Assembly (NCBI GenBank): GCA_031179305.1
Contig: JAPSHX010000016.1
Coordinates: 23,935-85,194 of the forward strand
DNA: 61,260 bases
Direction: 5' to 3'
Source: Paenarthrobacter sp.
Lineage (GTDB): Bacteria; Actinomycetota; Actinomycetes; Actinomycetales; Micrococcaceae
The translations under genes were made by a program, and so were the position numbers. Under the pieces are notes generated by a model, which was not told the origin of the DNA, made no database searches, and worked only from the letters and a program-made list of their open reading frames with translations. Positions within the stretch are counted from its first letter, which is position 1; each line of letters starts with the position of its first letter. Below are positions 7,987 to 16,573 of this stretch, in pieces.

Positions 7987-8940
7987 ATGCGGAGCCTACC
8001 CAAACTGATCCTCGCCAAGGACCTGTCACTCATCGGCGGGGATTCCCGGAAATTGTCAGAGGCATCCAAGGCGGGAAAGCTCGTGAGAATCAGGCATGGG
8101 GTGTATGTCGACGCACAGAAGTGGGCGCTGTTGGAGAGTTGGGATCGCTATGCCCTGAGGGTCGAGGCGGCGGCGGAGACTTTCACGTCCGCCACCGTGT
8201 TCTCACACCATTCTGCGGCCAGCATTCATGACATTCCGACCATCCTCGGACGACAACCCATTCACGCGCTCAGTTCTTATGCCGGCGGAGGAAGGTCCAG
8301 GGCAGGTGTTCGACGGCACTATGTTAGCGATGGCCACCAGGAAGCCGAGGAAACGAATGGTTTCCTGGTCACCGGCCGGGTCAGGACTGCACTGGACATC
8401 GCAGCCTCCGTGCCATTTGCCGAGGCTGTTGTTCCCGTGGATTTCCTCTTATCCCCTGGACGTCGTCGCAACCCCGTAACAAGGGATGAGCTGTTGAATG
8501 CTATTGATGCCCGGTATTCGAAGGCCGCCGCCAAGCGCGTGGCGGCGGTTGTTCAGTTTGCAGTTAAAAACTCGGGTTCGCCGGGGGAGTCCTACTGCAG
8601 GGGACTCGTGCACCTCGCCGGTTTCGCTGCTCCCGAGTTGCAGTATGAAGTTCGAACGAAAGTGGGGGTCGTCTACACGGACTACTACTGGAAGGGCGTC
8701 AAGGTGGTGGGAGAATTCGATGGCCGCGAAAAGTACATGAAGCCGGAGTACTTGAAGGGACGTACGCCTTCCCAAGTAGTGATCGAAGAAAAGGACCGCG
8801 AAAATGCCATCCGCGCCACCGGCCGAAGTGTGTTCCGGTTGGTGTGGAGTGACTTGACAGTTGGCAAGCTGGAACGCGAGCTTGTGGCAGCCGGGGTTCC
8901 CCGCCGCCGTCGTGCTTCATTAGGACACCCAAATTCGTAG
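7987..8940 (+). CDS. Solitary AbiEi-antitoxin-like protein with nuclease-like C-terminus
   Basis: The protein has 317 residues from the ATG at 7987, preceded by GAAGG. An open extension upstream overlaps the repeats and is not used. Residues about 1-60 (LPKLILAKDLSLIGGDSRK, LSEASKAGKLVRIRHGVYV) match the winged-helix N-terminus of AbiEi-type antitoxins. The middle part (TFTSATVFSHHSAASIHDIP) is typical of their second domain. The C-terminal 90 residues carry VYTDYYWKGVKVVGEFDG and a later VVIEEKDRENAIRATG, a pattern like DUF559/Vsr-type PD-(D/E)XK nucleases (Asp, then Glu-x-Asp). No AbiEii toxin gene adjoins, so a standard toxin-antitoxin pair is unlikely. The last codons (GHPNS) are encoded by a copy of the flanking repeat. 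The lower similarity to neighbours in codon use and the repeat nest suggest an inserted element between menD and the transporter. Confidence 0.75.
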   Translation: MRSLPKLILAKDLSLIGGDSRKLSEASKAGKLVRIRHGVYVDAQKWALLESWDRYALRVEAAAETFTSATVFSHHSAASIHDIPTILGRQPIHALSSYAGGGRSRAGVRRHYVSDGHQEAEETNGFLVTGRVRTALDIAASVPFAEAVVPVDFLLSPGRRRNPVTRDELLNAIDARYSKAAAKRVAAVVQFAVKNSGSPGESYCRGLVHLAGFAAPELQYEVRTKVGVVYTDYYWKGVKVVGEFDGREKYMKPEYLKGRTPSQVVIEEKDRENAIRATGRSVFRLVWSDLTVGKLERELVAAGVPRRRRASLGHPNS

Positions 8941-8992
8941 GCGAGACGGCAACGGGAGGGTGCCTCCCAAATATGGGTGTCACCCTCCCGTT
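8924..8992. repeat. Repeat nest, right flank, with a perfect hairpin
   Basis: A minus-strand copy of the motif (GACACCCAAATTC, 8924-8936) overlaps the stop codon. A plus-strand copy (AAATATGGGTGTC) lies at 8969-8981. This second copy fills the loop of a perfect 12-bp inverted repeat, AACGGGAGGGTG (8951-8962) and CACCCTCCCGTT (8981-8992). No long T-run follows, though the hairpin may also terminate transcription. Confidence 0.8.
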
Positions 8993-9043
8993 TCAGCGGC
9001 GCGAAAGAAGATGCGCGGCGTCAGCGTGGCGCGAACGAAGGAG

Positions 9044-9835
9044 TTAGTCCGCCACGTCAATGTGCGTGGGGTCGAGGACGCGGCGCAGGAATTCCTTGGT
9101 GCGGGGCTGAGTGGGGGCGCTGATGACGTTCTCTGCCGGCCCTTCTTCCACCACAACGCCGGCGTCCATGAAGACCACGCGGTCGGCAACTTCGCGGGCG
9201 AAGCCCATCTCATGCGTAACCACCAGCATGGTCATGCCTTCCTGGGCAAGCTTGCGCATGACGGCCAGGACGTCGCCCACGGTCTCGGGGTCGAGGGCAG
9301 AAGTGGGCTCATCGAAGAGCATGAGCTGCGGGTCCATGGACAGGGCACGCGCGATGGCGACGCGCTGCTGCTGGCCACCGGAGAGCTGGTCCGGGAAACG
9401 ATCGGCGAAGTGTCCCAGGCCAACGCGTTCCAGATTTCGGCGGGCCACATCAGAGGCCTCGGACTTGGACCGCTTGAGGACCTTGGTCTGGGAGATGGTG
9501 CAGTTTTCCAGGACGCTCAGGTGCGGGAAGAGGTTGAAGTGCTGGAACACCATTCCCACGCTCTGACGCATTTTGTTGAGGTCTACGTCGGGATCGGTGG
9601 CTTCAAAAGAGCCAACGTTAATGGTGCCCGCGTTCGGCTGCTCAAGCAGGTTGACACAGCGAAGGAGAGTGGACTTGCCCGAGCCGGAGGGTCCGATCAG
9701 GCAAACAACCTGACCCGGTTCGACCGTCAGCGAGATTCCTTTGAGGACCTCGTTGCTGCCGTAGGACTTACGCAGATCCTTGATATTTACGCCAGCGGCA
9801 CGAACGGCGGCCGTGCTCCCAGTGGAGTTATTCAT
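9044..9835 (-). CDS. Polar amino acid (glutamate-type) ABC transporter, ATP-binding protein
   Basis: This 263-residue ATPase has all signature motifs of the GlnQ/GluA group. They are Walker [14 protein letters not shown]-loop [16 protein letters not shown], signature [15 protein letters not shown], Walker [15 protein letters not shown] and switch histidine VVTHEMG. It powers uptake of a polar amino acid from the cytosolic face of the membrane. It is the last gene of a three-gene minus-strand operon (binding protein, permease, ATPase), 11 bases after the permease. The N-terminal extension of about 17 residues before IKDLRKSYG is slightly longer than usual. Confidence 0.93.
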   Translation of the reverse strand: MNNSTGSTAAVRAAGVNIKDLRKSYGSNEVLKGISLTVEPGQVVCLIGPSGSGKSTLLRCVNLLEQPNAGTINVGSFEATDPDVDLNKMRQSVGMVFQHFNLFPHLSVLENCTISQTKVLKRSKSEASDVARRNLERVGLGHFADRFPDQLSGGQQQRVAIARALSMDPQLMLFDEPTSALDPETVGDVLAVMRKLAQEGMTMLVVTHEMGFAREVADRVVFMDAGVVVEEGPAENVISAPTQPRTKEFLRRVLDPTHIDVAD

Positions 9836-9846
9836 GACTGTCCTGC

Positions 9847-10638
9847 CTATCGCTTGGTCCGCGCGGAGCGGCTTTCGAACTTCCGTGCCAGGAGGCTCAA
9901 GGGGATGGTGATGACCAGGTAGAACGCACCTGCCACGAGAAGCGGGGTCAAGCCGGCGCCAAGGCTGGAGATGCCGTCGCGGCCAAACTTGGTGAGCTCG
10001 AACTGGGATGCGGTGAGGCCCAGGACGTAGATCAGCGAGGAGTCCTTGGTGAGCAGGATGACCTCGTTGGTGAGCGGCGGCAGGACGATCTTGAAGGCCT
10101 GGGGGATAACGATGCTAACCATGGCCCGCCAGTGCGGCATACCCAGCGAACGGGCTGCTTCCATCTGGCCCTTGGGTACGGCTTGAAGGCCGGCGCGCAG
10201 GGTTTCGGCGATGTACGCCGCTGCCACCATGCCCAGGGAGATCATGACGATCACGAACACGTCCCACTGAACGCCGAATGCCAGGGGAACGCCATATCCG
10301 AAGGCGATGAAGACCAGCAGGGCGGGAACGCCGCGGAAGAACTCGATGTAGCCGGTGGCGAGCCAGCGATACAGAGGGAAGGAAGAGAGTTTCATCAGGG
10401 CGAGCAGAAGGCCGCCGGACAAGCCCACAATGAAGCCGAGGGCCGTGTAGATGAGGGTGTTCTTGAGGCCCACCAGGAAGATATCCGGGAACATCGGGCC
10501 GATCTTGGCGAAGTTGAAGACGCTGTTGCCCACCGTCTTCCAGTCCACGGCAATTATCACGGCGGCCACGGCCACAACAAAGATTCCGGCCTGGACGTAC
10601 AAACTGACTTTGGCTCGTTGACGTGCAGTCATTGCCAT
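9847..10638 (-). CDS. Polar amino acid ABC transporter, permease
   Basis: The 263-residue membrane protein is of the HisM/GlnP type. It has an N-terminal membrane segment ([20 protein letters not shown]) and then the inner-membrane-component core. The ATPase-contact (EAA-like) loop is [18 protein letters not shown] with [25 protein letters not shown]. Only one permease gene is present, whereas corynebacterial gluABCD has two, so this subunit may form a homodimer. It lies between the binding protein and ATPase genes. A strong hairpin separates it from the binding-protein gene upstream. Confidence 0.92.
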   Translation of the reverse strand: MAMTARQRAKVSLYVQAGIFVVAVAAVIIAVDWKTVGNSVFNFAKIGPMFPDIFLVGLKNTLIYTALGFIVGLSGGLLLALMKLSSFPLYRWLATGYIEFFRGVPALLVFIAFGYGVPLAFGVQWDVFVIVMISLGMVAAAYIAETLRAGLQAVPKGQMEAARSLGMPHWRAMVSIVIPQAFKIVLPPLTNEVILLTKDSSLIYVLGLTASQFELTKFGRDGISSLGAGLTPLLVAGAFYLVITIPLSLLARKFESRSARTKR

Positions 10639-10660
10639 GGGGTTCTCACATTCATGTTGC

Positions 10661-10711
10661 GCAGGTGGGGCCCCGAAAGGACCTGAACAGATCGTTTCGG
10701 GGCCCGCCTGC
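10661..10711 (-). other. Intercistronic hairpin between binding protein and permease genes
   Basis: GCAGGTGGGGCCCCGAAA (10661-10678) pairs with TTTCGGGGCCCGCCTGC (10695-10711) with one bulge and one wobble position. It lies in the 99-base gap of the transporter operon. Such structures often protect the highly expressed binding-protein part of the mRNA or terminate part of the transcripts. There is no T-run typical of a full terminator. Confidence 0.65.
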
Positions 10712-10737
10712 GTTGTTCTCGGGGAGCCGGGCTCGGA

Positions 10738-11535
10738 CTACTTGGTGGCTTCGCCGAACCAGGTGGTCTCGAACTTCTTCAGGGTGCCGTCGTCGGTGAT
10801 GCGCTTCAGAGTGGCGTTCACAGCCTCCGTCATGGCGGTGTTGCCCTTCTTGATGGAGATACCCAGCTGCTCGCCCGTTGCGTAGTCTTCAACGCGCTTG
10901 AGGTTGGAATCGTCCTTGATGGCGTAGCCCAGGACGGACTGGTTGCCGACGGCAGCGTCGATGGTGCCGGCCTTGAGGGCCTGGACCAGAAGGCCTGAGT
11001 CTTCGAACTGCTGGGCGTCGATTCCCTTGTCCTTGGCGTACTGGGCGCCGGTAGTGGCCTGCTGGACGCCCACCTTCTTGCCCTTTGCGCCGTCGAGGTT
11101 TTCGATGCCGGAGGCGGACGTGGCCACGAGGGTCAGGTCGTCGTCCAGGTAGGGAGTGGAGAAGTCCATGACGTTCTTGCGGACGTCGGTGATGGAGATC
11201 GAGGAGATGGAGACGTCGCAACCGGTTAGGGCGGTGCCGGTCTCGATGGCTTCGAAGGAGCTGTCCACCACGTTGAGCTCGGCCTTGACGTCCTTGGCGA
11301 GCTCGGCGGCGATGTCCATGTCGAAGCCGACGATCTTGCCGTCCTTCTGGAATTCGAAGGGCTCGTAAGGAATGTCCGAGCAGACCGTGAGCTTACCCGC
11401 GTTGATGAGCGCCAGGCCCGCCTCGTTGGTGGCAGCGGGGGTGGAGGAACCACCACAAGCGGTCAGGGCCAGGGCGCCGGCTGCGAGCACGGCGGCAATC
11501 TTGGTGCCGGACAGAACCGAACGGGAGATCTGCAT
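10738..11535 (-). CDS. Polar amino acid ABC transporter, substrate-binding lipoprotein
   Basis: The 265-residue protein begins with a lipoprotein signal peptide (TKIAAVLAAGALALTACGG) whose lipobox LTAC predicts lipid attachment at Cys27 and anchoring outside the membrane. The mature part is a type-2 periplasmic binding fold: LTVCSDIPYEPFEF, KIVGFDMDIAAELAKD, DVSISSISITDVRKNVMDFS, KKVGVQQATTGAQYAKDKG and GTIDAAVGNQSVL. This is the GluB/FliY-like family for glutamate, cystine or related amino acids; the exact substrate cannot be read from the sequence. It is the promoter-proximal gene of its operon, with a CRP/GlxR-like site 60-75 bases upstream. Confidence 0.92.
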   Translation of the reverse strand: MQISRSVLSGTKIAAVLAAGALALTACGGSSTPAATNEAGLALINAGKLTVCSDIPYEPFEFQKDGKIVGFDMDIAAELAKDVKAELNVVDSSFEAIETGTALTGCDVSISSISITDVRKNVMDFSTPYLDDDLTLVATSASGIENLDGAKGKKVGVQQATTGAQYAKDKGIDAQQFEDSGLLVQALKAGTIDAAVGNQSVLGYAIKDDSNLKRVEDYATGEQLGISIKKGNTAMTEAVNATLKRITDDGTLKKFETTWFGEATK

Positions 11536-11596
11536 GTTTTTTACCTTTTGTTGCGGTGGATGCTGAACTGAGTCGGTTTTAGTGTAGCGCCGAACG

Positions 11597-11612
11597 TGAG
11601 ATGTGCATCACA
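11597..11612 (-). promoter_or_regulatory. CRP/GlxR-like site upstream of the amino acid transporter
   Basis: TGAGATGTGCATCACA matches the CRP-family consensus TGTGA-n6-TCACA with one mismatch, in the 158-base gap before the binding-protein gene. The adjacent GAAAC-n3-GTTTC (11614-11626) is a second small palindrome. Control of the glutamate uptake operon by the cAMP regulator GlxR is known in Corynebacterium. Its use here is inferred. Confidence 0.45.
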
Positions 11613-11693
11613 GGAAACGAAGTTTCACTATTGGATAACAAGTTTACCCACTTATCAACCACCCCGGCAGCGGCCGTGTCTGGAATCCCAGAT

Positions 11694-13049
11694 TCAGCGC
11701 TTGATGCCCAGCGCTTCCAGCATTGGCCGGAACTTGGCCCACGTTTCGGCCAACTCTGCCTCCGGCTGGGAGCCTTCAACGATGCCGCAACCCGCGTACA
11801 GGCGCACCCTGTTGGCGTCTTCGATGACTGCGCCGCGGAGCGCAATACCCCATTCACCGTTCCCTGCAGCATCGAGCCAACCCACAGGTCCGGCGTACGG
11901 GCCACGGTCCAGATGCTCGAGTTTGCGGATCAGCGCGCCGGCTACCAGCGTGGGTGTTCCGCAGACCGCCGCAGTGGGGTGCAAAGCATTGATCAGGGCC
12001 AGGCACGTCGGCACATGGCCTTCGATATCCGCCAGTTCAGCCTTCACGTCCGAGGCCAAATGCCACACATTGGGCAGCTCCAGAATGAACGGCTCGCTGT
12101 GGGAATTCATCGCTTCGGAGAAGGGAGCCAGCTGCCGCGTCAGCGAATCGATGGCGATGTCGTGTTCGTGCCGCTGCTTTTCGGATCCCGCCAGTACCCG
12201 CTCCGCGTAGGCCATGGGGGAGCCGTCCATACCGTCGGCATCACGGCGATCCAAGGTTCCTGCCAGCACGCGCGCCTGTGCAGTGCGGCCCTCCACCTGA
12301 ATCAGCATCTCAGGCGTAGCACCCACGAGTCCGTCCACACCGTACGTCCAACATTCCCGGTACCTTGCGGCGAGCTGACGAAGCACCTCCGCGGCGTTGA
12401 CGCCATCGGGCAGGTTGGCCACGACGTCGCGCGCCAACACAAGCTTCTCGAGCTTCCCGGAGCGAATCTCCTCCACACCATTGGAAACGGCCTGCATCCA
12501 AGCTGCCTCACTCAGGGAACCGCGACTGAGGTGACCAGCAGAACCGTCCGCAGCAACAACGTCAGGTGAGAGTCCGACGTCGGACCCTCCTGCCGCTAAA
12601 CCGTCGCCGTTGGACTCGGGCTCAGTGAGCCAGCGGTCCACCGAGGCGAGGACGCCCGCCTCGGTGAGGGGGCCGTCGTCGAACGTTAATTGGGTGGCCC
12701 AGGCACGGCCGTCGCGGATGCCAACCACCAGTTCGGGAAGGATCAGGCGGGAAACGTGCGGGGAGGTTTTGGAGAAAGCGAACGAGCCGAAAGCCACAGG
12801 GCCAGTGCCTGGGATCTCAACGTGATCCGTGATTTCCGCCTCAAGAATGAGGTGCCGCCACCAGATATCGGCCTCAAGGAATCTCTCGGGTCCGGTGGCA
12901 TTGAAGCGCGTCAGCTCGCCATAACCCACCAGGCCGGCCTCACGGCGGGACCAGCAAAGGACGTCGTCCCGCACCAGAAACGACGGCAGCCCCCCGGAGG
13001 ATGATTCAACATCGAGGGGGACTGTCAAGGTACGGAGCGTGCTCGTCAT
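11694..13049 (-). CDS. menF: Isochorismate synthase
   Basis: The 451-residue protein belongs to the chorismate-utilising enzymes and converts chorismate to isochorismate for menaquinone. Typical motifs of the catalytic C-terminal half are EEIRSGKLEKLVLARDV, PEMLIQVEGRTAQARVLAGT, EKQRHEHDIAIDSL, LHPTAAVCGTP, GPYAGPVGWLDAAGNGEW and VRLYAGCGIVEGSQPEAEL. The start MTSTLRTLTVPL (ATG 13049) is preferred because the open extension to 13133 is rich in cysteine and reaches the divergent menG promoter. The lack of an anthranilate-synthase partner and the menG neighbour support the menaquinone role over siderophore use. Confidence 0.92.
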   Translation of the reverse strand: MTSTLRTLTVPLDVESSSGGLPSFLVRDDVLCWSRREAGLVGYGELTRFNATGPERFLEADIWWRHLILEAEITDHVEIPGTGPVAFGSFAFSKTSPHVSRLILPELVVGIRDGRAWATQLTFDDGPLTEAGVLASVDRWLTEPESNGDGLAAGGSDVGLSPDVVAADGSAGHLSRGSLSEAAWMQAVSNGVEEIRSGKLEKLVLARDVVANLPDGVNAAEVLRQLAARYRECWTYGVDGLVGATPEMLIQVEGRTAQARVLAGTLDRRDADGMDGSPMAYAERVLAGSEKQRHEHDIAIDSLTRQLAPFSEAMNSHSEPFILELPNVWHLASDVKAELADIEGHVPTCLALINALHPTAAVCGTPTLVAGALIRKLEHLDRGPYAGPVGWLDAAGNGEWGIALRGAVIEDANRVRLYAGCGIVEGSQPEAELAETWAKFRPMLEALGIKR

Positions 13050-13140
13050 GATGGAACAACAGTACTCCCGCGCGCAGCCAGAATCTGAGCCGACTTCTAC
13101 AGCGCAGCAAAGTCGGTTGAATGTCTGAGACAATTACAGG

Positions 13141-13902
13141 GTGAACCGAGCATCCTTGGAAAAGCGTCCGGACGAAGTTGCGACGATGTTTGATGATGTC
13201 GCCCCAAAATACGACGTCGTCAATGATGTCCTGTCCATGGGACAGACGCGGCGCTGGCGGCGGATCGTGGTTGACGCCATGGATGTGAAGGTTGGCCAGA
13301 AGGTCCTTGACCTCGCCGCCGGAACGGGCACTTCCAGCGAACCCTACGCCGATGCGGGCGTGGACGTAGTGGCCTGCGACTTCTCCTTGGGCATGCTCAA
13401 AGTGGGCAAGCGCCGCCGCCCGGATATCAACTTCATCGCCGGTGACGCCACCAACTTGCCGTTCGCTGACAACAGCTTCGATGCTTCCACTATTTCCTTC
13501 GGGCTCCGCAACGTGGTGGAACCCCGCAAGGCCCTCGAGGAAATGCTGCGCGTCACCAAGCCCGGCGGACGCCTGGTCATCGCCGAGTTCTCCCACCCCG
13601 TGGTTCCGCTGTGGCGCAACCTCTACACCGAGTACCTGATGCGTGCGCTCCCTGCCATCGCCACCAAGGTCTCCTCCAACCCGGACGCCTACGTGTACCT
13701 CGCCGAGTCCATTCGTGCGTGGCCGGACCAGGACCACTTGGCCCAGTGGCTCAGTGATGCCGGCTGGACGGACATCACGTACCGCAACCTCAGCGGCGGC
13801 ATCGTTGCTGTTCACCGTGCACAGAAGCCCGATGAGCACCGCGAGAGTGTTCCCGTGGCCAAGCTCCGCCGTCAGATAAAGCCGCGCCACCAAGCCGGCT
13901 AA
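13141..13902 (+). CDS. menG: Demethylmenaquinone methyltransferase
   Basis: The 253-residue UbiE/MenG enzyme adds the final methyl group to demethylmenaquinone using S-adenosylmethionine. It starts at GTG 13141. Signature regions include [30 protein letters not shown], the SAM loop [50 protein letters not shown] and the C-terminal [14 protein letters not shown]. No clear Shine-Dalgarno precedes the GTG, so the mRNA may be leaderless. It is divergent from menF (91 bases between starts) and heads a same-strand series with the reductase and polyprenyl synthase, as in mycobacterial menaquinone clusters. Confidence 0.95.
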   Translation: MNRASLEKRPDEVATMFDDVAPKYDVVNDVLSMGQTRRWRRIVVDAMDVKVGQKVLDLAAGTGTSSEPYADAGVDVVACDFSLGMLKVGKRRRPDINFIAGDATNLPFADNSFDASTISFGLRNVVEPRKALEEMLRVTKPGGRLVIAEFSHPVVPLWRNLYTEYLMRALPAIATKVSSNPDAYVYLAESIRAWPDQDHLAQWLSDAGWTDITYRNLSGGIVAVHRAQKPDEHRESVPVAKLRRQIKPRHQAG

Positions 13903-13930
13903 CCAGCACTGCCTGTTGAATTAGGACGTT

Positions 13931-15274
13931 GTGAAAGTACTGATTGTTGGCGCGGGCCCGGCAGGGTCCACCGCTGCGTATTACCTCGCCCAGCAGGGCA
14001 TCGATGTCACGGTGCTGGAAAAGACTTCCTTTCCCCGTGAAAAGGTATGCGGCGACGGCCTGACTCCGCGCGCCGTCCGCGAGATTCAGAAGCTCGGACT
14101 TCCCCACGCGGTCTCCGAAGGGTGGCGGCGCAACAAGGGCCTCCGTCTCATTGCCGGTGGTCGCACCATTGAACTTCCCTGGCCCGAGGTAGCTGACTTT
14201 CCCACGTACGGCCTGATCCGGACCAGGCTCGGTTTCGACGAGGACCTGGCCCGTCACGCTCAGTCCGCGGGCGCCGTCGTGCTTGAACGCCACAGCGTCA
14301 CCTCCGCGCTGACTGCGGAGGACGGTCGCGTCATCGGCGCCCGGGCTTCCATCCTGGACGTGTCCGGACGCAAAACGGGCGAAACGCGCGACTTCCACGC
14401 CGACGTCGTACTTGCCGCGGACGGAAACTCGACGCGGACCGCGGTGTCGCTGGGTATGCACAAGCGTGACGACCGTCCGCTGGGCGTCGCGGTGCGCACC
14501 TACTTCACCTCGCCAAGGCACGACGACGACTGGATGGAAGGTTGGCTGGAACTTCCCGGCAAGTCCGGCAAGCCACTGCCCGGCTACGGCTGGGTGTTCG
14601 GTGTTGGCGACGGCACGTCCAACGTGGGCCTCGGCATCCTTAACTCGTCCAAGGAATTCGGCAAGCTCGACTACAAGCAGGTCCTCCGCGAATGGACCGC
14701 CGGCATGCCCTCCGAATGGGGCTTCACTCCGGAAAACCAAGTGGGGGAGATCCGCGGCGCCGCGCTGCCCATGGGCTTCAACCGCACGCCGCACTACTCG
14801 CCCGGGCTGCTCCTGCTGGGCGATGCCGGCGGCATGGTGTCCCCGTTCAACGGCGAGGGCATTTCCTACGCGATGGAATCGGCCCGGTTCGCGGCCGAGT
14901 TCTTGATTGACGCTTCTTCGCGGTCGGCTTCTGCCGGTTGGTCCACGCACGACGCCGATGCCCACCTTTCGCGGTACGCGGACTATGTGCGGGAACAGTG
15001 GGGATCGCACTTCACCCTTGGCCGGATGTTTGCGTCCTTGATTGGAAAGCCTGCGGTGATGAAGCTTGCATTGCGCACAGGCATGCCAATTCCTGTGCTC
15101 ATGCGATTCGTGGTCCGAATGCTCGCAAACCTCACGGATCCGTCCGCCAAGGGCTTCGAAGACCGCGTGATCCGGGTCCTCGAGATGCTGGTTCCGGCTA
15201 CGTCCAACACTTCCTCTGCCGGCGCCCTTACGCCGGCAGGCACCAACTCCGCGGTTTCCGCAACAACTAGTTAG
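13931..15274 (+). CDS. menJ: Geranylgeranyl-reductase-family flavoprotein, probable menaquinone reductase
   Basis: The 447-residue protein starts at GTG 13931 after TTAGGACG. The N-terminal FAD site is VLIVGAGPAGSTAAYYLAQQG with VTVLEKTSFPREKVCGDGLTPRAV, the hallmark of the geranylgeranyl reductase family. A later GLLLLGDAGGMVSPFNGEGISYAMESA completes FAD binding. In mycobacteria the MenJ member of this family saturates one isoprene unit of menaquinone and is encoded beside menG and a polyprenyl synthase, the same arrangement as here. Reduction of geranylgeranyl groups of phospholipids is an alternative substrate. The last 30 residues (Ser/Thr/Ala-rich) look disordered. Confidence 0.88.
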   Translation: MKVLIVGAGPAGSTAAYYLAQQGIDVTVLEKTSFPREKVCGDGLTPRAVREIQKLGLPHAVSEGWRRNKGLRLIAGGRTIELPWPEVADFPTYGLIRTRLGFDEDLARHAQSAGAVVLERHSVTSALTAEDGRVIGARASILDVSGRKTGETRDFHADVVLAADGNSTRTAVSLGMHKRDDRPLGVAVRTYFTSPRHDDDWMEGWLELPGKSGKPLPGYGWVFGVGDGTSNVGLGILNSSKEFGKLDYKQVLREWTAGMPSEWGFTPENQVGEIRGAALPMGFNRTPHYSPGLLLLGDAGGMVSPFNGEGISYAMESARFAAEFLIDASSRSASAGWSTHDADAHLSRYADYVREQWGSHFTLGRMFASLIGKPAVMKLALRTGMPIPVLMRFVVRMLANLTDPSAKGFEDRVIRVLEMLVPATSNTSSAGALTPAGTNSAVSATTS

Positions 15275-15283
15275 GGTTAACCC

Positions 15284-16387
15284 GTGACGAACTCTGCCGA
15301 ACACAGCTGGACGCACGCCGGGCACGGCTTGCCGCAGACTGTTGAGCCTGCACCCAACACCACCGCGATCGCAACGGGACTCCAGCTGCCCGCCGGATTC
15401 GCCGCGATTGCGGGCGATCCAGAGCTCGGCCCTGCCATCACCACCAATCTTGCCCGGGTGGAGAAGAAGCTCCGCGAAGCCATCTCCAACTCGGACCCCT
15501 TGGCTGACGCGACGTCGCGCCACCTAGTGGAAGCCGGCGGCAAGCGTATCCGTCCGCTGCTCACTCTGTTGTGTGCCCACCTCGGCGATGCATCACGTCC
15601 CGAGGTTGTGCAGGCTGCAGTTGTAGTGGAATTGACGCACCTTGCCACGCTGTACCACGACGACGTGATGGACTCAGCTCCATTCCGCCGCGGTGCTCCT
15701 ACCGCCCACGAAGTATGGGGCAACTCGGTGGCCATCCTTACCGGCGACCTCATTTTCGCCCGCGCCTCCATCCTGGTGTCCGAGCTCGGTTCGCGTGCGC
15801 TTGGCATCCAAGCACGCACGTTTGAGCGCTTGTGCCTCGGCCAGCTCCACGAAACGGTGGGCCCCCGTGAAGACGAGGATCCCGTAGAGCACTACCTGTC
15901 CGTCATTGCTGACAAGACCGGCTCACTGGTTGCAGCGTCAGGCCAGCTCGGGGCAATCTTCGCCGGTGCCGACGAGTCCTTCGAGGACCTGCTGGTGGAA
16001 TACGGCGAAAAGGTGGGCGTTGCTTTCCAGCTCGCTGACGACGTCATCGATGTCACCGGCGTGAAGGTCAAATCCGGCAAGTCCCCGGGGACCGACCTCC
16101 GTGAAGGTGTTCCCACCTTGCCTGTCCTGTTGCTTCGCCGTGATGCTGCTGCGGGCGATGCCTCGGCTGCTTCGCTGCTGGAACTGATTGACGGCGACCT
16201 GTCCTCTGACTCTGCCCTGGCTGAGGCCGTAGCCGGTCTGCGGGAGCACCCTGTCACCAACGAATCCTGGAAAATTGCCCGCCAGTGGTCCGCTGAGGCA
16301 GTTGCCGCCCTGGACCCGCTGCCGGAGGGCGTTGTGAAGGCCTCGCTGACCAACTTCGCGCATGCCGTGGTGGACCGCAGCAGCTAG
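15284..16387 (+). CDS. Polyprenyl diphosphate synthase
   Basis: The 367-residue trans-prenyltransferase starts at GTG 15284, nine bases after the reductase stop. Both aspartate-rich motifs are present: DDVMD at residues 126-130 and DDVID at 252-256, which bind magnesium and the diphosphates. Other landmarks are GGKRIRPLLTLL, ELTHLATLYH, GAPTAHEVWGNSVAILTGDLIFARAS and GKSPGTDLREGVPTLPVLLL. It should build the isoprenoid side chain of menaquinone from farnesyl or geranylgeranyl diphosphate and IPP. The N-terminal 45 residues before AAIAGDPELGPAI are an extension without clear homology. A T-rich hairpin terminator follows. Confidence 0.93.
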   Translation: MTNSAEHSWTHAGHGLPQTVEPAPNTTAIATGLQLPAGFAAIAGDPELGPAITTNLARVEKKLREAISNSDPLADATSRHLVEAGGKRIRPLLTLLCAHLGDASRPEVVQAAVVVELTHLATLYHDDVMDSAPFRRGAPTAHEVWGNSVAILTGDLIFARASILVSELGSRALGIQARTFERLCLGQLHETVGPREDEDPVEHYLSVIADKTGSLVAASGQLGAIFAGADESFEDLLVEYGEKVGVAFQLADDVIDVTGVKVKSGKSPGTDLREGVPTLPVLLLRRDAAAGDASAASLLELIDGDLSSDSALAEAVAGLREHPVTNESWKIARQWSAEAVAALDPLPEGVVKASLTNFAHAVVDRSS

Positions 16388-16403
16388 GGTTTCCCTTGCT
16401 TTG

Positions 16404-16444
16404 GCAGGCGTCCGGGCTTCATAGGCCGGGCGCCTGCTTTTTTA
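16404..16444 (+). terminator. Rho-independent terminator of the menG operon
   Basis: GCAGGCG-CCGG (16404-16417) pairs with GGCCGGGCGCCTGC (16424-16437) over 14 bp with two mismatches. A run of seven T residues follows. It starts 17 bases after the polyprenyl synthase stop. Confidence 0.85.
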
Positions 16445-16486
16445 TTGCCCACAATTTGGGTGCAGGCCTTGGAGTTCCTCGGGCCT

Positions 16487-16573
16487 ACACCACCTACTTC
16501 GAAGGTCCGAGTGTGGTGACACGCCGGTGGTTGCGGTGTGTTGCGGCGCCGGTGGAATCAAAGTGGGTGGTGG
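16487..16573. repeat. 87-bp element flanking the DUF559 gene on the left
   Basis: The element begins ACACCACCTACTT and ends GAATCAAAGTGGGTGGTGG, so its ends are inverted copies of one motif. A similar 86-bp element lies right of the gene at 17864-17949. Both carry TGG(T/C)GACAC at the same offset (27 bases from the left end), so they are homologous copies. A lone minus-strand motif is at 16815-16835. Confidence 0.8.

Noticed and set aside
7987..8940. AbiE toxin-antitoxin pair
   Set aside because: No AbiEii nucleotidyltransferase gene adjoins either AbiEi-like gene; both neighbours are unrelated.
8960..9922. A 320-codon plus-strand frame and similar frames opposite the transporter
   Set aside because: It lies opposite the ATPase gene with its full set of motifs, and its translation matches no family.
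13790..15523. A 577-codon open frame on the minus strand
   Set aside because: It is antisense to the reductase and prenyl synthase genes, whose products are clearly recognisable. High GC content produces such long antisense frames.
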